A stretch of DNA of 64,000 nt from Roseburia sp. CAG:10041_57 (GTDB lineage Bacteria > Bacillota > Clostridia > Lachnospirales > Lachnospiraceae). The notes under the pieces were generated by a model. That model was not told where the DNA came from. It did no database searches and worked only from the letters and a program-made list of their open reading frames with translations. Positions 19,315-29,500 of the stretch are shown here, piece by piece. The stretch spans positions 58,379 through 122,378 of the forward strand of contig MNTL01000004.1 of the NCBI GenBank assembly GCA_001916965.1. The letters run 5' to 3'. Numbering within the stretch: position 1 is the stretch's first letter; every line of letters begins with the position of its first letter. The position numbers and the translations under genes were made by a program.

Positions 19315-21447
19315 ATGAGCGTTGTTTTGATTATAATTATTAGTGCGCTGGTACAGTCTATTCTTACATGCATTGTAATTCGAAAAAAAAACATAAGAAT
19401 CCGTATTTATATGGAAAATATTATACTTTTATGGATATCATTTGACTACTATATATTATCTGTAACGAAGTATTATTTAGGATATAAGTGGGAAAATTTG
19501 TTAGATAGCTTTTGGAATGCTCAAACAGTTACATTTATACACTATAGTATTCCTTTAATACTCTTTTCTGTCGGAATAAATCTTTTTCTTTTCTTCCTTA
19601 AGAGAGAGTTATTATGTAAAATATTAAAACTATATAGTGCAAGTTTATATATTTCATTTTTTTTCATGTACTTTATTACAAGAGAAGTATCTAACAGAGC
19701 TGTTACATATTGTCTTATTTTGCATATATGTCTTATGATTGTTTTGATTATTGCTACTTGGAGGCAACAAAGCATTAATGGTAAATTAGGCTTTGGGGAA
19801 AAGGCTCAAAAAATATTTTTCCCTATATGTACATGGCTAATGTTGTTTTCTATTAGTACGCCCGTAGAGCTGTATTTAAATAATTCAGATGATTTTTCAC
19901 TTTCTTTTTGGACATTCTTTCCTAAATTAGTAGTTGTAAGTATTGTTGTATTATGCCTTTTCGTGATTTTAGGCAGCAGATGTTTAACAGATCAGTTAAT
20001 CCCAATATTTAACACTGTTTTATTTGGGATGGTATTCATGGGCTATATACAGGGAATGTTCCTTAATGGAAAGATGAATCAGTTAGATGGGGTGGAACAG
20101 GACTGGAACAGAGGAACAGTTATTATAAATGTGAGTGTATGGCTTATATGCTTTATAGCTTTGTTTATAATATATAAAGTAAATAGTTCGATATTGTCAA
20201 AAGTTATTAAGTATGGATGCATATATTTAACTTTGATTCAGTTAGTTACAACAGCTTTTTCTATTGTAACATCACCTAATACAGCAGCTAAGCACGAATA
20301 TGCGTTAACAACTGAGAATTTTTGCTCTATAGATCAAAATGATAATATAATTGTTTTTATATTAGATAAGTTTGATGGAAGAATTATTGATGAAATTAAA
20401 GAAGAGGATGAAGATTTCTTAGACCCTTTAATGGACTTTGTATATTTTCCTAATGCAACTAGTGAATATTGCCCGACGGAAAATAGTATTCCATTTTTGT
20501 TGACTGGAACAAAGTGGAAACCTGATAGGACGGATAGATATACTACTTATGCGTATGATGAATCAGCTTTAGTAAATTGTTTATATGATAATAATTATAA
20601 GCTGGATATTTATACAGATAATGTATATGTTGATGAGTCAATGGTTGATAAGATCTCTAATTTTCATTCAGATATTAAGAAAAACTGTAATGCATATGAT
20701 TTATTCAGCATGATGAATATCTGGTCAAGATATAGGTTTGCTCCTTTTATTGTAAAAAATTATTATTTCTATTATACATATGAATTAGATACTTTATTAA
20801 CAGATGATTCTTTGTACAGCATTCATAATGACTGGAAGATTTATCAACAACTTACACAGGAAAAATTACATATTTCTGAAAACGGAGATAAAGGAACTTT
20901 TAAATTTATTCATATGAAGGGTGCACATCCCCCTTTTGTGTTATCAGAAGATCTTCATTATACTAAGTATGAAGATAGAAGAGCAGATGAAATGGGAGAT
21001 AAAATTTCACAGGCAAAAGGCAGTTTGAAGGTTGTTTATGAATATTTGTCGCAGTTAAAAGAAATTGGGAAGTATGATGACGCAACTATTATAATTACAG
21101 CGGATCATGGAGTAACGCAACCATTGCATGATGAAAACGGAAACATGATAGATGTATCTTGCCCAGTTATGTATGTGAAAGATTCTGCTCATAATTCTGT
21201 TGGAAAAGGAGAAGTATCAGAAGCACCTGTATGTCATGAGGATGTGATTTCTCTGATTACGAACAAGATAGAAAAGCAAAGTGTGAAAAAATCCTTTTTT
21301 GATTATAATGAGAAGGATGAAAGAAATCGTGTAATGTACAGAATAGGAATTGATGATTATACAAAATACGGAATAAATGGTAATGCCAGAGATTTAAGTA
21401 GCTGGAAAGTGTTGGAGTATGGGGCAAGGGTTGATACTCAGAAATAA
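19315..21447 (+). CDS. Membrane-anchored sulfatase/LTA-synthase-like phosphotransferase
   Basis: A 710-residue protein. The N-terminal half is membrane-embedded (about eight helices to residue 330). The C-terminal half is an extracytosolic alkaline-phosphatase-superfamily (sulfatase) domain. Metal and active-site elements visible are FILDKFDGR, NATSEYCPTENSIPFLLTG, HMKGAHPPF and IIITADHGVTQPLH. The sulfatase Cys/Ser-x-Pro-x-Arg signature is not conserved, which favours a phosphoalcohol transferase or hydrolase related to LTA synthase over a true sulfatase. GAGAGGAG lies upstream of ATG 19315. It precedes the nucleotidyltransferase and CDP-glycerol-transferase genes and probably modifies or builds a phosphodiester polymer. 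Substrate unknown. Confidence 0.75.
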   Translation: MSVVLIIIISALVQSILTCIVIRKKNIRIRIYMENIILLWISFDYYILSVTKYYLGYKWENLLDSFWNAQTVTFIHYSIPLILFSVGINLFLFFLKRELLCKILKLYSASLYISFFFMYFITREVSNRAVTYCLILHICLMIVLIIATWRQQSINGKLGFGEKAQKIFFPICTWLMLFSISTPVELYLNNSDDFSLSFWTFFPKLVVVSIVVLCLFVILGSRCLTDQLIPIFNTVLFGMVFMGYIQGMFLNGKMNQLDGVEQDWNRGTVIINVSVWLICFIALFIIYKVNSSILSKVIKYGCIYLTLIQLVTTAFSIVTSPNTAAKHEYALTTENFCSIDQNDNIIVFILDKFDGRIIDEIKEEDEDFLDPLMDFVYFPNATSEYCPTENSIPFLLTGTKWKPDRTDRYTTYAYDESALVNCLYDNNYKLDIYTDNVYVDESMVDKISNFHSDIKKNCNAYDLFSMMNIWSRYRFAPFIVKNYYFYYTYELDTLLTDDSLYSIHNDWKIYQQLTQEKLHISENGDKGTFKFIHMKGAHPPFVLSEDLHYTKYEDRRADEMGDKISQAKGSLKVVYEYLSQLKEIGKYDDATIIITADHGVTQPLHDENGNMIDVSCPVMYVKDSAHNSVGKGEVSEAPVCHEDVISLITNKIEKQSVKKSFFDYNEKDERNRVMYRIGIDDYTKYGINGNARDLSSWKVLEYGARVDTQK

Positions 21448-21483
21448 AAGGTATTTCTGTATGATACGAGGAAGGAAGAAATT

Positions 21484-22302
21484 ATGCAGGCAATTATTTT
21501 AGCAGCAGGAATGGGAAAAAGATTAAAGGATCTTACAAGTGAGGCAACAAAATGTATGGTCAAGGTAAATGGCGTTGCCATGATCGATCGTATGATGGGA
21601 CATTTGGACAAGCTTGGTTTATCCAGAGTGGTAGTGGTAGTTGGTTACGAAGGTCAGAAACTGATGGATTATATTGATGCATTAGGTCTGAGAACTCCCA
21701 TTGTTTACGTAAATAACGAGATCTACAACAAAACAAATAATATATATTCATTATATCTTGCAAAGGATTATCTTCTTCAGGAAGATACCATTCTTCTTGA
21801 GTCAGATCTGGTATTTGAGGAAGCAGTTCTGCAGAAACTGATAAATCATCCATATCCCAGCCTGGTTCTGGTCGATAAATTTGAAAGTTGGATGGATGGT
21901 ACTGTTGTAACGCTTGATGAGGATGATAACATTCAGGCGTTTGTATCTAAGAGAGAGTTTGATTTTAAACGAATTGATGAATATTATAAGACTGTAAATA
22001 TCTATAAATTCAGTAAGGAATTTTCAGAACTTTATTACGTGCCGTTTTTGGAGATTTACTGTAAGGCAATGGGAACTAATGAATACTATGAACAGGTATT
22101 GAAGGTTATTACTTTCCTGGATGATCCTCATATTAAGGCAGTTCGTCTTGAGGGTGAGAAGTGGTATGAGATAGATGATGTGCAGGATCTGGACATAGCA
22201 GAATCAATTTTTCAGAGGGAACAGAGAAATTACATAAATTTCAAAAAAGATATGGTGGTTATTGGCGCTATCCGAAGATGCTTGATTTCTGCTATCTGGT
22301 AA
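21484..22302 (+). CDS. Sugar/alcohol-phosphate nucleotidyltransferase (LicC-like), first part of a split bifunctional gene
   Basis: Nucleotidyltransferase starting MQAIILAAGMGKRLKDLTSE with the Mg-binding TILLESDLVF segment, resembling CTP:phosphocholine cytidylyltransferases. The catalytic domain is complete by about residue 235. The final residues (FKKDMVVIGAIRRCLISAIW) are probably not native: shifting -1 at the A6 run near 22244-22249 gives KKRYGGYWRYPKMLDFCYLVNPYF, which joins directly to the next gene. Nucleotidyltransferase-aminotransferase fusions of about 600 residues exist in related bacteria. The gene follows GAGGAAGGAAG. It probably makes a CDP- or NDP-activated head group for the transferase at 23.3 kb. 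Confidence 0.8.
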   Translation: MQAIILAAGMGKRLKDLTSEATKCMVKVNGVAMIDRMMGHLDKLGLSRVVVVVGYEGQKLMDYIDALGLRTPIVYVNNEIYNKTNNIYSLYLAKDYLLQEDTILLESDLVFEEAVLQKLINHPYPSLVLVDKFESWMDGTVVTLDEDDNIQAFVSKREFDFKRIDEYYKTVNIYKFSKEFSELYYVPFLEIYCKAMGTNEYYEQVLKVITFLDDPHIKAVRLEGEKWYEIDDVQDLDIAESIFQREQRNYINFKKDMVVIGAIRRCLISAIW

Positions 22303-23297
22303 ATCCGTATTTCCCTAATAAGAAGCTGATTGATGAAATGCAGGCTAACTTCCAGACATTGCTTACACAGTATCCCTCAGGTATGCATATCAATTCTTTA
22401 ATTGCTGCTAAGAACTTTGGCTTAAAAGAGCCACAGATTATTGTTGGTAATGGTGCTGCAGAATTAATTAAGAGCCTGATGGAAAAACTTATCGGTAAAA
22501 TCGGTGTACTTCATCCGTCTTTTGAAGAATATGCAAATAGAAGAAAGGCAGAGGATCTGGTGCCGTTTGTGTGCCAAAATCCTGATTATACCTATACTGC
22601 TGATGAATTAATGGAATTTTATGATAAGACGGATATAAAAAATTTACTTATCGTGAACCCTGACAATCCATCCGGTAATTATATTCCAAAGGCAGATGTA
22701 ATTCGTCTGATCGCATGGGCAAAACAACGGAGTATTAAGCTTGTAATTGATGAATCTTTTGTAGATTTTGTAGATATGGAAGAAAATACAACGTTATTGG
22801 AGCAGTCTTTATTGAACAGTAACCCTCATTTGTATGTGGTAAAGAGTATTTCCAAGTCCTATGGTGTTCCTGGACTTCGTCTTGGTATTCTGGCTTCAGG
22901 AGATGCAGAAGCCATTGCAACAATGAAGAAAGATGTAGCGATTTGGAATATTAATTCTTTTGCTGAATTTTATATGCAGATTTATGAGAAATACAAATCT
23001 GCTTATGCTGCAGGTCTTACAAGGTTTTATCAGACGAGAAAGAAGTTTATTGAGGATTTGGCAGAGATTTCTTTTTTACGTGTTATTCCATCTCAGGCTA
23101 ATTATGTACTTTGTGAGATTACAAAAGATTACACATCAACCGGACTTACAACGATCCTTCTGGAAGATAATATTTTAATTAAGGATTTATCTACCAAGAA
23201 AGGCTTTGAGGGAAAGCAGTATGTAAGGATCGCTGTGAGGGATGAAGAGGATAATCAAATGCTGATTTCCGCATTAAAAGCACTTTTACTTAAATAG
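22278..23297 (+). CDS. HisC/CobD-like PLP enzyme (aminotransferase or phospho-amino-acid decarboxylase)
   Basis: Fold-type I PLP enzyme of class I/II. It carries GNGAAELIKSL, IVNPDNPSGNYI, LVIDESFVDF, the PLP-lysine motif VVKSISKSYGVPGLRLG and a C-terminal VRIAVRDEEDN. The ATG at 22278 has no good ribosome site, and homologous sequence continues upstream in this frame (RYGGYWRYPK), so the gene looks like the second half of a fusion whose frames are now separated by one base. Substrate could be an imidazole-type keto acid, or O-phosphoserine/phosphothreonine as in CobD-like decarboxylases, which would feed the linked nucleotidyltransferase. That link is inference. Confidence 0.75.
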   Translation: MLDFCYLVNPYFPNKKLIDEMQANFQTLLTQYPSGMHINSLIAAKNFGLKEPQIIVGNGAAELIKSLMEKLIGKIGVLHPSFEEYANRRKAEDLVPFVCQNPDYTYTADELMEFYDKTDIKNLLIVNPDNPSGNYIPKADVIRLIAWAKQRSIKLVIDESFVDFVDMEENTTLLEQSLLNSNPHLYVVKSISKSYGVPGLRLGILASGDAEAIATMKKDVAIWNINSFAEFYMQIYEKYKSAYAAGLTRFYQTRKKFIEDLAEISFLRVIPSQANYVLCEITKDYTSTGLTTILLEDNILIKDLSTKKGFEGKQYVRIAVRDEEDNQMLISALKALLLK

Positions 23298-23306
23298 AGG
23301 TAGGAC

Positions 23307-25208
23307 ATGGAAGTTTTATATCAAGCATTAGAATGGATTATGAATGGCTGCTATGCCATATGTCATAATTATGGCATTGCAATTATTTTATTTACATTGA
23401 TCAGTAAGATTATTTTGTTACCTGTTTCTATCTGGGTGCAGAAGAATTCTATTAAAATGGTAAAAATGCAGCCTGAGATTAATTTTTTGATGGCAAAGCA
23501 TTTTGGGGATAAAGATACGATTGCAGAAGAACAGGCCAAGATCTACAAGCGTGAAAAATATCATCCGATGGCATCTATGATTCCGTTAGTGATCCAGCTT
23601 TTATTATTAATGGGAGTAATTGAAGTCATCAAACGTGGTATGACAACAGATGGTATTTCCATGATGTTTCTGGGCATTGATCTGAGTCTTGTGCCTAGTC
23701 AGGATGGCATATCCCTTATTTGGTCTCCGATTATAGCGGGATTATCTGCATGGATCATGTGCGTAGCCCAAAATGCCAGCAATGTTTTACAGGCAGAACA
23801 GTCAAAATTGAATAAATATGGGATGATGGCCTTTTCGGTCGGATTATCATTATATCTTGGCTGGTTTGTAAGTATTGGTGTTGCACTGTATTGGGTGGCA
23901 AGTAATTTATTTGCTGTAGTGCAGTTATATTTGCTCAACTGGGCTATTAATCCGAAGAATTATGTGGATTATGAGGCTTTGGAAAAGAGCAAAAAGGAAC
24001 TGGAAAAGCTTGGACAGATCGGAACTAAAAAGAGAAAATTCAATGATCCAGAATCGAAACGTGAAAGACAGGACTACAAGAAATTTTTCTCTGTCGTAAA
24101 TAAGCATCTGGTATTTTACTCCGAGGGAAGCGGTTTCTATAAATACTATCAGGGAATGATCGAATATTTACTGGAAAAGACTAATTTGACCATACACTAT
24201 ATTACAAGTGACCCTGATGATCAGGTTTTTGAAATTGCAAAGACTAATGACAAATTGAAACCATATTATATTGGAGAGAAACGTCTGATTACTTTGATGA
24301 TGAAGCTGGAGGCAGATGTCGTGGTCATGACAATGCCTGATCTGGAAAACTTCCACATCAAACGTAGTTATTTGCGGAAGGATATTGAATATATCTATGT
24401 ACCTCATGGAATGGATAGTTTAAATCTGACTATGCGAACCGGATCTATGGATCACTATGATACAGTTTTCTGTGTAGGCAAGCATCAAAGAGAAGAGATT
24501 GAGAAAACAGAAGCTGCTTATGGATTGCCTAAGAAAAAACTCATTAACTGGGGCTACTCATTATTAGATTCTATGAGAGCGGATTATCAGAACCTGGCTA
24601 AGACAGAGAGTACGGACAGAAAGAAGATTCTGATCGCACCATCCTGGCAGGAAGGAAATATAGTAGATAGTTGTCTGGAACAGATTCTGGATGAATTAAA
24701 AGGACAGGGGTATATGATCACTGTCAGACCACATCCACAGCATGTTCGTCATAGAGCAGAGCTTATGGAGCAGTTAAAGACAAAATATGCACAGAATCCT
24801 GATATTGAGATACAGACAGATTTTTCATCCAATAGTACTGTTTTTGAAGCAGATCTGATGATTACAGACTGGTCCGGTATTGCTTATGAATATGCATATA
24901 CCACGCAGAAGCCTGTATTGTTTATTAATACACCAATGAAAGTTATGAATCCCGAATATCAGAAGATTGATACAGTTCCGTTGAATATTCTGCTCCGTGA
25001 AGAAATTGGCTGTTCGGTCAATCTGGAAGATCTTAGCACATTGAAGGAAAAAGTACAGGATTTATTATCACAAAAAGAGCAGTATTACGACAAGATTGGA
25101 AATTTTGTTCAGGAGTATGTGTATAATCTGGGAACAAGTGCGGAAGTTGGAGCCAATTATATGATTTCTGCAATTCAAAAGAAAATAGATGAAAAAAAGA
25201 ATAAGTAA
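23307..25208 (+). CDS. YidC/Oxa1 insertase domain fused to CDP-glycerol glycerophosphotransferase (TagF/TagB-like)
   Basis: A single 633-codon frame. Residues about 1-215 are a YidC/Oxa1-type membrane domain: TLISKIILLPVSIWVQKN in the first conserved helix, MQPEINFLMAKHFGDK loop, PLVIQLLLLMGVIEVI and later helices. The groove arginine of YidC seems replaced by Lys34. Residues about 240-630 are a CDP-glycerol:glycerophosphotransferase domain with VPHGMDSLNLTMR, KKILIAPSWQEGNI, ITVRPHPQHVRHR and LMITDWSGIAYEYAY. The second domain normally builds teichoic-acid backbones on the cytosolic face. The first may anchor it or couple it to the membrane. No internal start or stop separates the two. GAGGTAGGAC precedes ATG 23307. 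Confidence 0.85.
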   Translation: MEVLYQALEWIMNGCYAICHNYGIAIILFTLISKIILLPVSIWVQKNSIKMVKMQPEINFLMAKHFGDKDTIAEEQAKIYKREKYHPMASMIPLVIQLLLLMGVIEVIKRGMTTDGISMMFLGIDLSLVPSQDGISLIWSPIIAGLSAWIMCVAQNASNVLQAEQSKLNKYGMMAFSVGLSLYLGWFVSIGVALYWVASNLFAVVQLYLLNWAINPKNYVDYEALEKSKKELEKLGQIGTKKRKFNDPESKRERQDYKKFFSVVNKHLVFYSEGSGFYKYYQGMIEYLLEKTNLTIHYITSDPDDQVFEIAKTNDKLKPYYIGEKRLITLMMKLEADVVVMTMPDLENFHIKRSYLRKDIEYIYVPHGMDSLNLTMRTGSMDHYDTVFCVGKHQREEIEKTEAAYGLPKKKLINWGYSLLDSMRADYQNLAKTESTDRKKILIAPSWQEGNIVDSCLEQILDELKGQGYMITVRPHPQHVRHRAELMEQLKTKYAQNPDIEIQTDFSSNSTVFEADLMITDWSGIAYEYAYTTQKPVLFINTPMKVMNPEYQKIDTVPLNILLREEIGCSVNLEDLSTLKEKVQDLLSQKEQYYDKIGNFVQEYVYNLGTSAEVGANYMISAIQKKIDEKKNK

Positions 25209-25226
25209 GTTAGGAGAGAAATAATT

Positions 25227-25484
25227 ATGAAGAACGTATGGAAGATTTTTGGAATGGCTTATGTAGCTGTATGTGGTATGCTTTTATTCGGCGCAAATGC
25301 AAAAGCATATATTGATCCATCTGTAGCAACCTATGCAATTCAGGCAATCGCGGGTATTGTCATTGCAGTTGGTGCGGCAGTAGGAATATACTTCAGAAGA
25401 GCAAAGAAGAAGATCAATGAAAAACTTGGCGTAGATGAAAATAAGAATAAAGAAGTAGAATCTGATGACATTATTGTGAAATAA
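25227..25484 (+). CDS. Small membrane protein with N-terminal signal-like helix
   Basis: An 85-residue protein. One hydrophobic stretch (residues about 7-25) ends in NAKAYIDPSV, then a second helix AIQAIAGIVIAVGAAVGIYF is followed by a basic RRAKKK region and an acidic tail. GGAGAGAAATAATT precedes ATG 25227. It closes the 19.3-25.5 kb module and probably acts with the transferase or sulfatase-like protein at the membrane. No enzymatic motif is visible. Its 3' end overlaps the 3' end of the opposing signal peptidase gene by 14 bases. Confidence 0.7.
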   Translation: MKNVWKIFGMAYVAVCGMLLFGANAKAYIDPSVATYAIQAIAGIVIAVGAAVGIYFRRAKKKINEKLGVDENKNKEVESDDIIVK

Positions 25485-25956
25485 ATGGAAAAACTACTTT
25501 TCCAATAATATTATCATAGGATATTATACCTATTTCAGAATATCGGCTGTCTGTGCTGTGTTCGTAATTGTCTCCTATGACAAAGTACTGCCCATTACTC
25601 ATCTGTATTTTGTCTGTGGCAGTTCCAGAGTAGCTGATGTATGTATCAGGTTGTTGAAATGGACTTTCTATGTTATTTACATAGATAAGTCCATTTTTTA
25701 TTTGAACGGACTCATTTGGACAGGCGATGATTCGTTTGATACAAACAGAGTGGACGTTTGATGAGTAGAAAACGATAATATCACCATCCTGGAATGTCTT
25801 GTTATGTTTGTCAATGATAACAAGATGATTGGGTGTAAGAGTGGGAGACATAGATTCCCCTTGTACTAATGTGAATTGAAACCAGTAGGTGGATATATAG
25901 CAGGTCAATATGAGAATAATCAAAATAGTTAGAATGGGTTTTAATTTGTTGATCAT
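25471..25956 (-). CDS. lepB: Type I signal peptidase
   Basis: A 161-residue S26-family signal peptidase. An N-terminal anchor helix (residues 8-25) is followed by the catalytic Ser35 in VQGESMSPTL, the general-base Lys74 in SVCIKRIIACP, and the box E motif GDNYEHSTDSRYSEIG. It cleaves signal peptides at the outer face. AGGAG lies six bases upstream of the ATG on this strand. It is convergent with the teichoic-like module. A decayed copy of the same box E is at 43.8-43.9 kb, hinting that additional signal peptidase genes existed in this region. The gene symbol follows common usage (sipS in some genera). Confidence 0.9.
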   Translation of the reverse strand: MINKLKPILTILIILILTCYISTYWFQFTLVQGESMSPTLTPNHLVIIDKHNKTFQDGDIIVFYSSNVHSVCIKRIIACPNESVQIKNGLIYVNNIESPFQQPDTYISYSGTATDKIQMSNGQYFVIGDNYEHSTDSRYSEIGIISYDNIIGKVVFPFISQ

Positions 25957-26369
25957 AAAGGACTCCTGATGTATGTATTTCTGATAGTTATTGTATCATA
26001 GAAAATAGATATAATAAAAATAATTTTGCAAATATATTATAACTAATGTTTACCGCCTTTATTTGATAAATACAGTATAGCACATCACAACACATGGTTA
26101 ATTTGTGTAAAATTATCAAGGTATTATAGGTGTTTTGCCCCCAACAGCTTTAACATATTGAATAAAATTTGTTTGCATTTATCATAATGCGTCATACAAT
26201 GAACCAATTTAGGAATAAAAGTGATAATATATTGAAAAAAGTAAGAAAATGTCATATTATATAAATAAATATTTAGATAAAGTAATACCATATTTTGTAT
26301 TGTGGGCAAAACGGACAGTATTGTGAAGTCTGCAAAAGTTAGAAACAAAAATATATTATAGTAAATAAT
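25957..26369. other. Promoter-bearing AT-rich intergenic region outside the left inverted repeat
   Basis: This stretch separates the signal peptidase from the invertible segment. It contains a 181-bp unit flanked by short inverted repeats, GTTTTGCCCCCA at 26132-26143 and TGTGGGCAAAAC at 26301-26312 (11 of 12 complementary), which may be a small non-autonomous element or IS remnant. A weak rightward promoter candidate is TGCAAA at 26331-26336 and TATTAT at 26354-26359 (17-bp spacer), just before the 50-bp repeat. I see no convincing coding sequence. Confidence 0.5.
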
Positions 26370-26419
26370 GGATAATTTTTAGTTATCCGTTATTTGTATA
26401 GATACAGGATAATTCTAAA
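26370..26419 (+). repeat. Left 50-bp inverted repeat of the putative invertible segment
   Basis: A 50-base sequence beginning GGATAATTTTTAGTTATCC and ending CAGGATAATTCTAAA. It is repeated exactly, in opposite orientation, at 31785-31834 (50 of 50 bases). The match stops at the first base on both sides, as expected for a recombination site kept identical by inversion. Inside are two opposed arms (TTAGTTATCC and GGATAATTCTAA) around an AT-rich spacer, a layout like tyrosine-recombinase core sites. Confidence 0.95.
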
Positions 26420-26500
26420 TTATCTAGTGAAAACATTATTGATATATAATAGTTGTCTATTATTCTGGTAATTACATTGTTAACAAAAAAGGTTAATAAA

Positions 26501-29500
26501 ATGAGTGAGAATCTTGATGCAAAAAAAAATTGGAAAAGCTTTGAAATATTAGCAGTAAAAATCGTAAAAATACAAATCGAGGGGATTCTAGAATACGATA
26601 ACTTGGAATTTCATGAGGATAGTGTTCCATTAACTCGGGATCATGGAATTGATGGACAATTACATATTACGTTAAGCGGGAATGATATTACAATTACTGT
26701 GGAAGCCAAATTACGTTCAAAAGGTCCTTTGGGTTTAAAAGAATTTGCCTCATCTATCGTTAATTATTTTATTAATTTGAGTGATATTCATTTTGTTGTA
26801 ACAAATGTGGAATTTTCCGAAGATGCACAAAATATATTAAAAAGTATTCAGAAAAAACGCGAAAAATATTGTTTGAATTATATAGATGGCTCTTTGATAC
26901 AGCAAAGTATTAAAAAAATTAATTACAACGATTGTAATCACGATCAAAAAAAACAATTAGAGGAATTGGTTTCATATTTTTCAAAGCAGAATTATTCACA
27001 TACACTTCCTATACAATACCAAAACTTGGAAGGAAGAGTCAGAAAAATTTTTGCGGAAAATACTTACATTTTACCACAGCATATATCTGCGGAAAAAGAA
27101 ATATGCAGTCTATTGAACCGTAATAATTGTTTTTTGATAGTTGAAGGGGACAGAGGAATTGGAAAAAGCTATGTGATTGATAGAGCACTAGCAAATTATA
27201 AAGAAAATTCATCCGTTATACCAATCGACTTAAGTTCTGATTGGTCACGTCAAACATTATTATTGGAGATTACAAAGGAATTATTGCAGCTAGATTTCTC
27301 AAAATTACTGGCGTTACTTTCTGAAGCCGATAAGAAAGATTTGAATAGACAAATATTAGAAAACGCAAATACAGAGGATGATTATCTAATAGCATTAAAG
27401 CAATTACTGTTTTTTGATGTCGATGAGAAAGTTCATTATAATTATTTGATTAGAACTTTCTTTGCAAATATATTAGAAAAAACAAACATTTCAATATTAT
27501 TATATTTATATAATATTAATGAAGTTTCAATACAAGTAAGTAATTTTTTCCTTAATTTTCTTCCTGCAATAGCAGATAAAATAAAGACTATTATTGAAGT
27601 GGATAACGTTCCACTTGTTCAATCTACAGAGGAATCCATAAACTTTGTACATTCACTGCGTCAATATTCGCAAGGAGGAATTTCAGCTACAACATATTGG
27701 ATGCATGAATGTAAAAAAGATGAGGTCTTAGAATATATTAAAAGAAATTTGCGCTTAAGCAGTTCACAGGATATTGCTAATTATATTTGTTACAAATATG
27801 GATGCAATTTAATGGTTTTAGCAGACGTTCTCGATTATATCAATCAGAATGGAATAAAAACGCAAACAGAGATTGCAAGAATGCCACTAGTTCAATACGG
27901 TACATTTTCTAATTATCTCTTGGAACAATACTATCAGAAACTATCTGATAAACAGAAAAAAGCGTTTATTTGGAGTGCTGTCATTATAGAATTATTAGAT
28001 GGGCATTTGAATTATGAACTCCTTATAGAACTTGAGGGTGTACTGGATATTGATAATATAGCTAATTTACTCTTAGATACGCCTTTTTTTGAAGAAACTG
28101 GAGAGGCTATTGTTGTAAAAAATAGTACCTATAAAAATATATTAACTGCTTCTATACCTCAATTCGAAAAACTTAGAGTAATCAAATTTCTATTAAAACA
28201 TAAAACAAGTTGGGATTTGCCAGAAGTACAAATGCAATATAAAGAATGTTGCTTTAAATTAATTGCTAAGAAGGAAGTTGATATATTAGAAATAAAGAAC
28301 CTAATTACTACGCTTAGAGTACAAAACTTGACTAACCTCAAAAGTCATTTACTCTTTTTGTGCTATCAATATTTTGACAGCACAGAACCAGAAAGCAAAA
28401 GCACATTATTCTTTTTAGTAGAATATCTTGAAAGTATTACGGAAAAATTATTATATTGCAGAAAAGAAAATAACGAACTTTTGGAAAAAGCAAATAGTTT
28501 ATGCAAAAATCAAATTGCTGCAATCAACAAAACCAATAATGATACAAGTGATATTTATGAATTACAAGTAAAAATCTATTTCCTTTATTATAATCAGCAG
28601 AAAACTTTGTTTCGGTTTGACCTTGCAGAAGAGTTTATTGATAAAGGATTGCTTTTGGAACAGCATTGCCTCGATAAAGAATTAGTGGGAAAAATGTATT
28701 GGTGCAAGGGATTATGCTTAAAAGAACGAGGAATAAAACCCGGTTTTTTAGATTTTATGTTAAAAGGTATTAAAAAATATCCAGATGCAATGTACCTAAA
28801 AATATGTTATCTCTCCAATTATGCATCATCAAATTTTAAAACTGATCTGAATAAATCCTATAAGGCATTGGATGTTGGCATACGGTTGGCTCAAAAAGCT
28901 CAATTTATTGATTTAGAAGTGTGGCTAAGCAATAATCAAATCATATGTAATCTGACAAAGAAAGATTTTTCAGAAGCGTGCCTAAAACAAATTATAGCCG
29001 TAAGAGAAAAGGCAGACAGATATGAATTACTCTCTGATATATCTCGAGCATATAATAATGAAGGTGTTTGGTACTTTGAAAACGGAAATATATGCGAAGC
29101 TTTGGACTGTCTGCAGCATGCACTTAATATATTTGATGAATCAGTAACAGATCAACAGAAATTTCTTTTTAGAACAAACAAAATTGTTTTACTTTGGAAA
29201 GAAAAAAAGAATATTAAAAATGATTTAAATATATTATATGATTGGCTAAAAGATAATTATCGGATTATGGAAAGTAAATTAAATAAAACTAGCAATTTAA
29301 AAAAAGAAAACAATTACGCTGCAATTTTATCACTTTACAAAGTTTCATGCATTACGGGTCAAAACTGGTTTGTCCAAAAATTGACAGAGTGGTTTAAATA
29401 TCCTGCTTTTGATTCGATTAAAAATAATCCAATAAATGCGTTTGAGCCAGGCAAAGACATAATAGACAAAGCTTTTCTTGTAAAGAATGAGATTTTTATT

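Noticed and set aside
26124..26348. 74-codon minus-strand frame left of the inverton
   Set aside because: It has no ribosome site, low-complexity hydrophobic composition, and spans the small inverted-repeat element.
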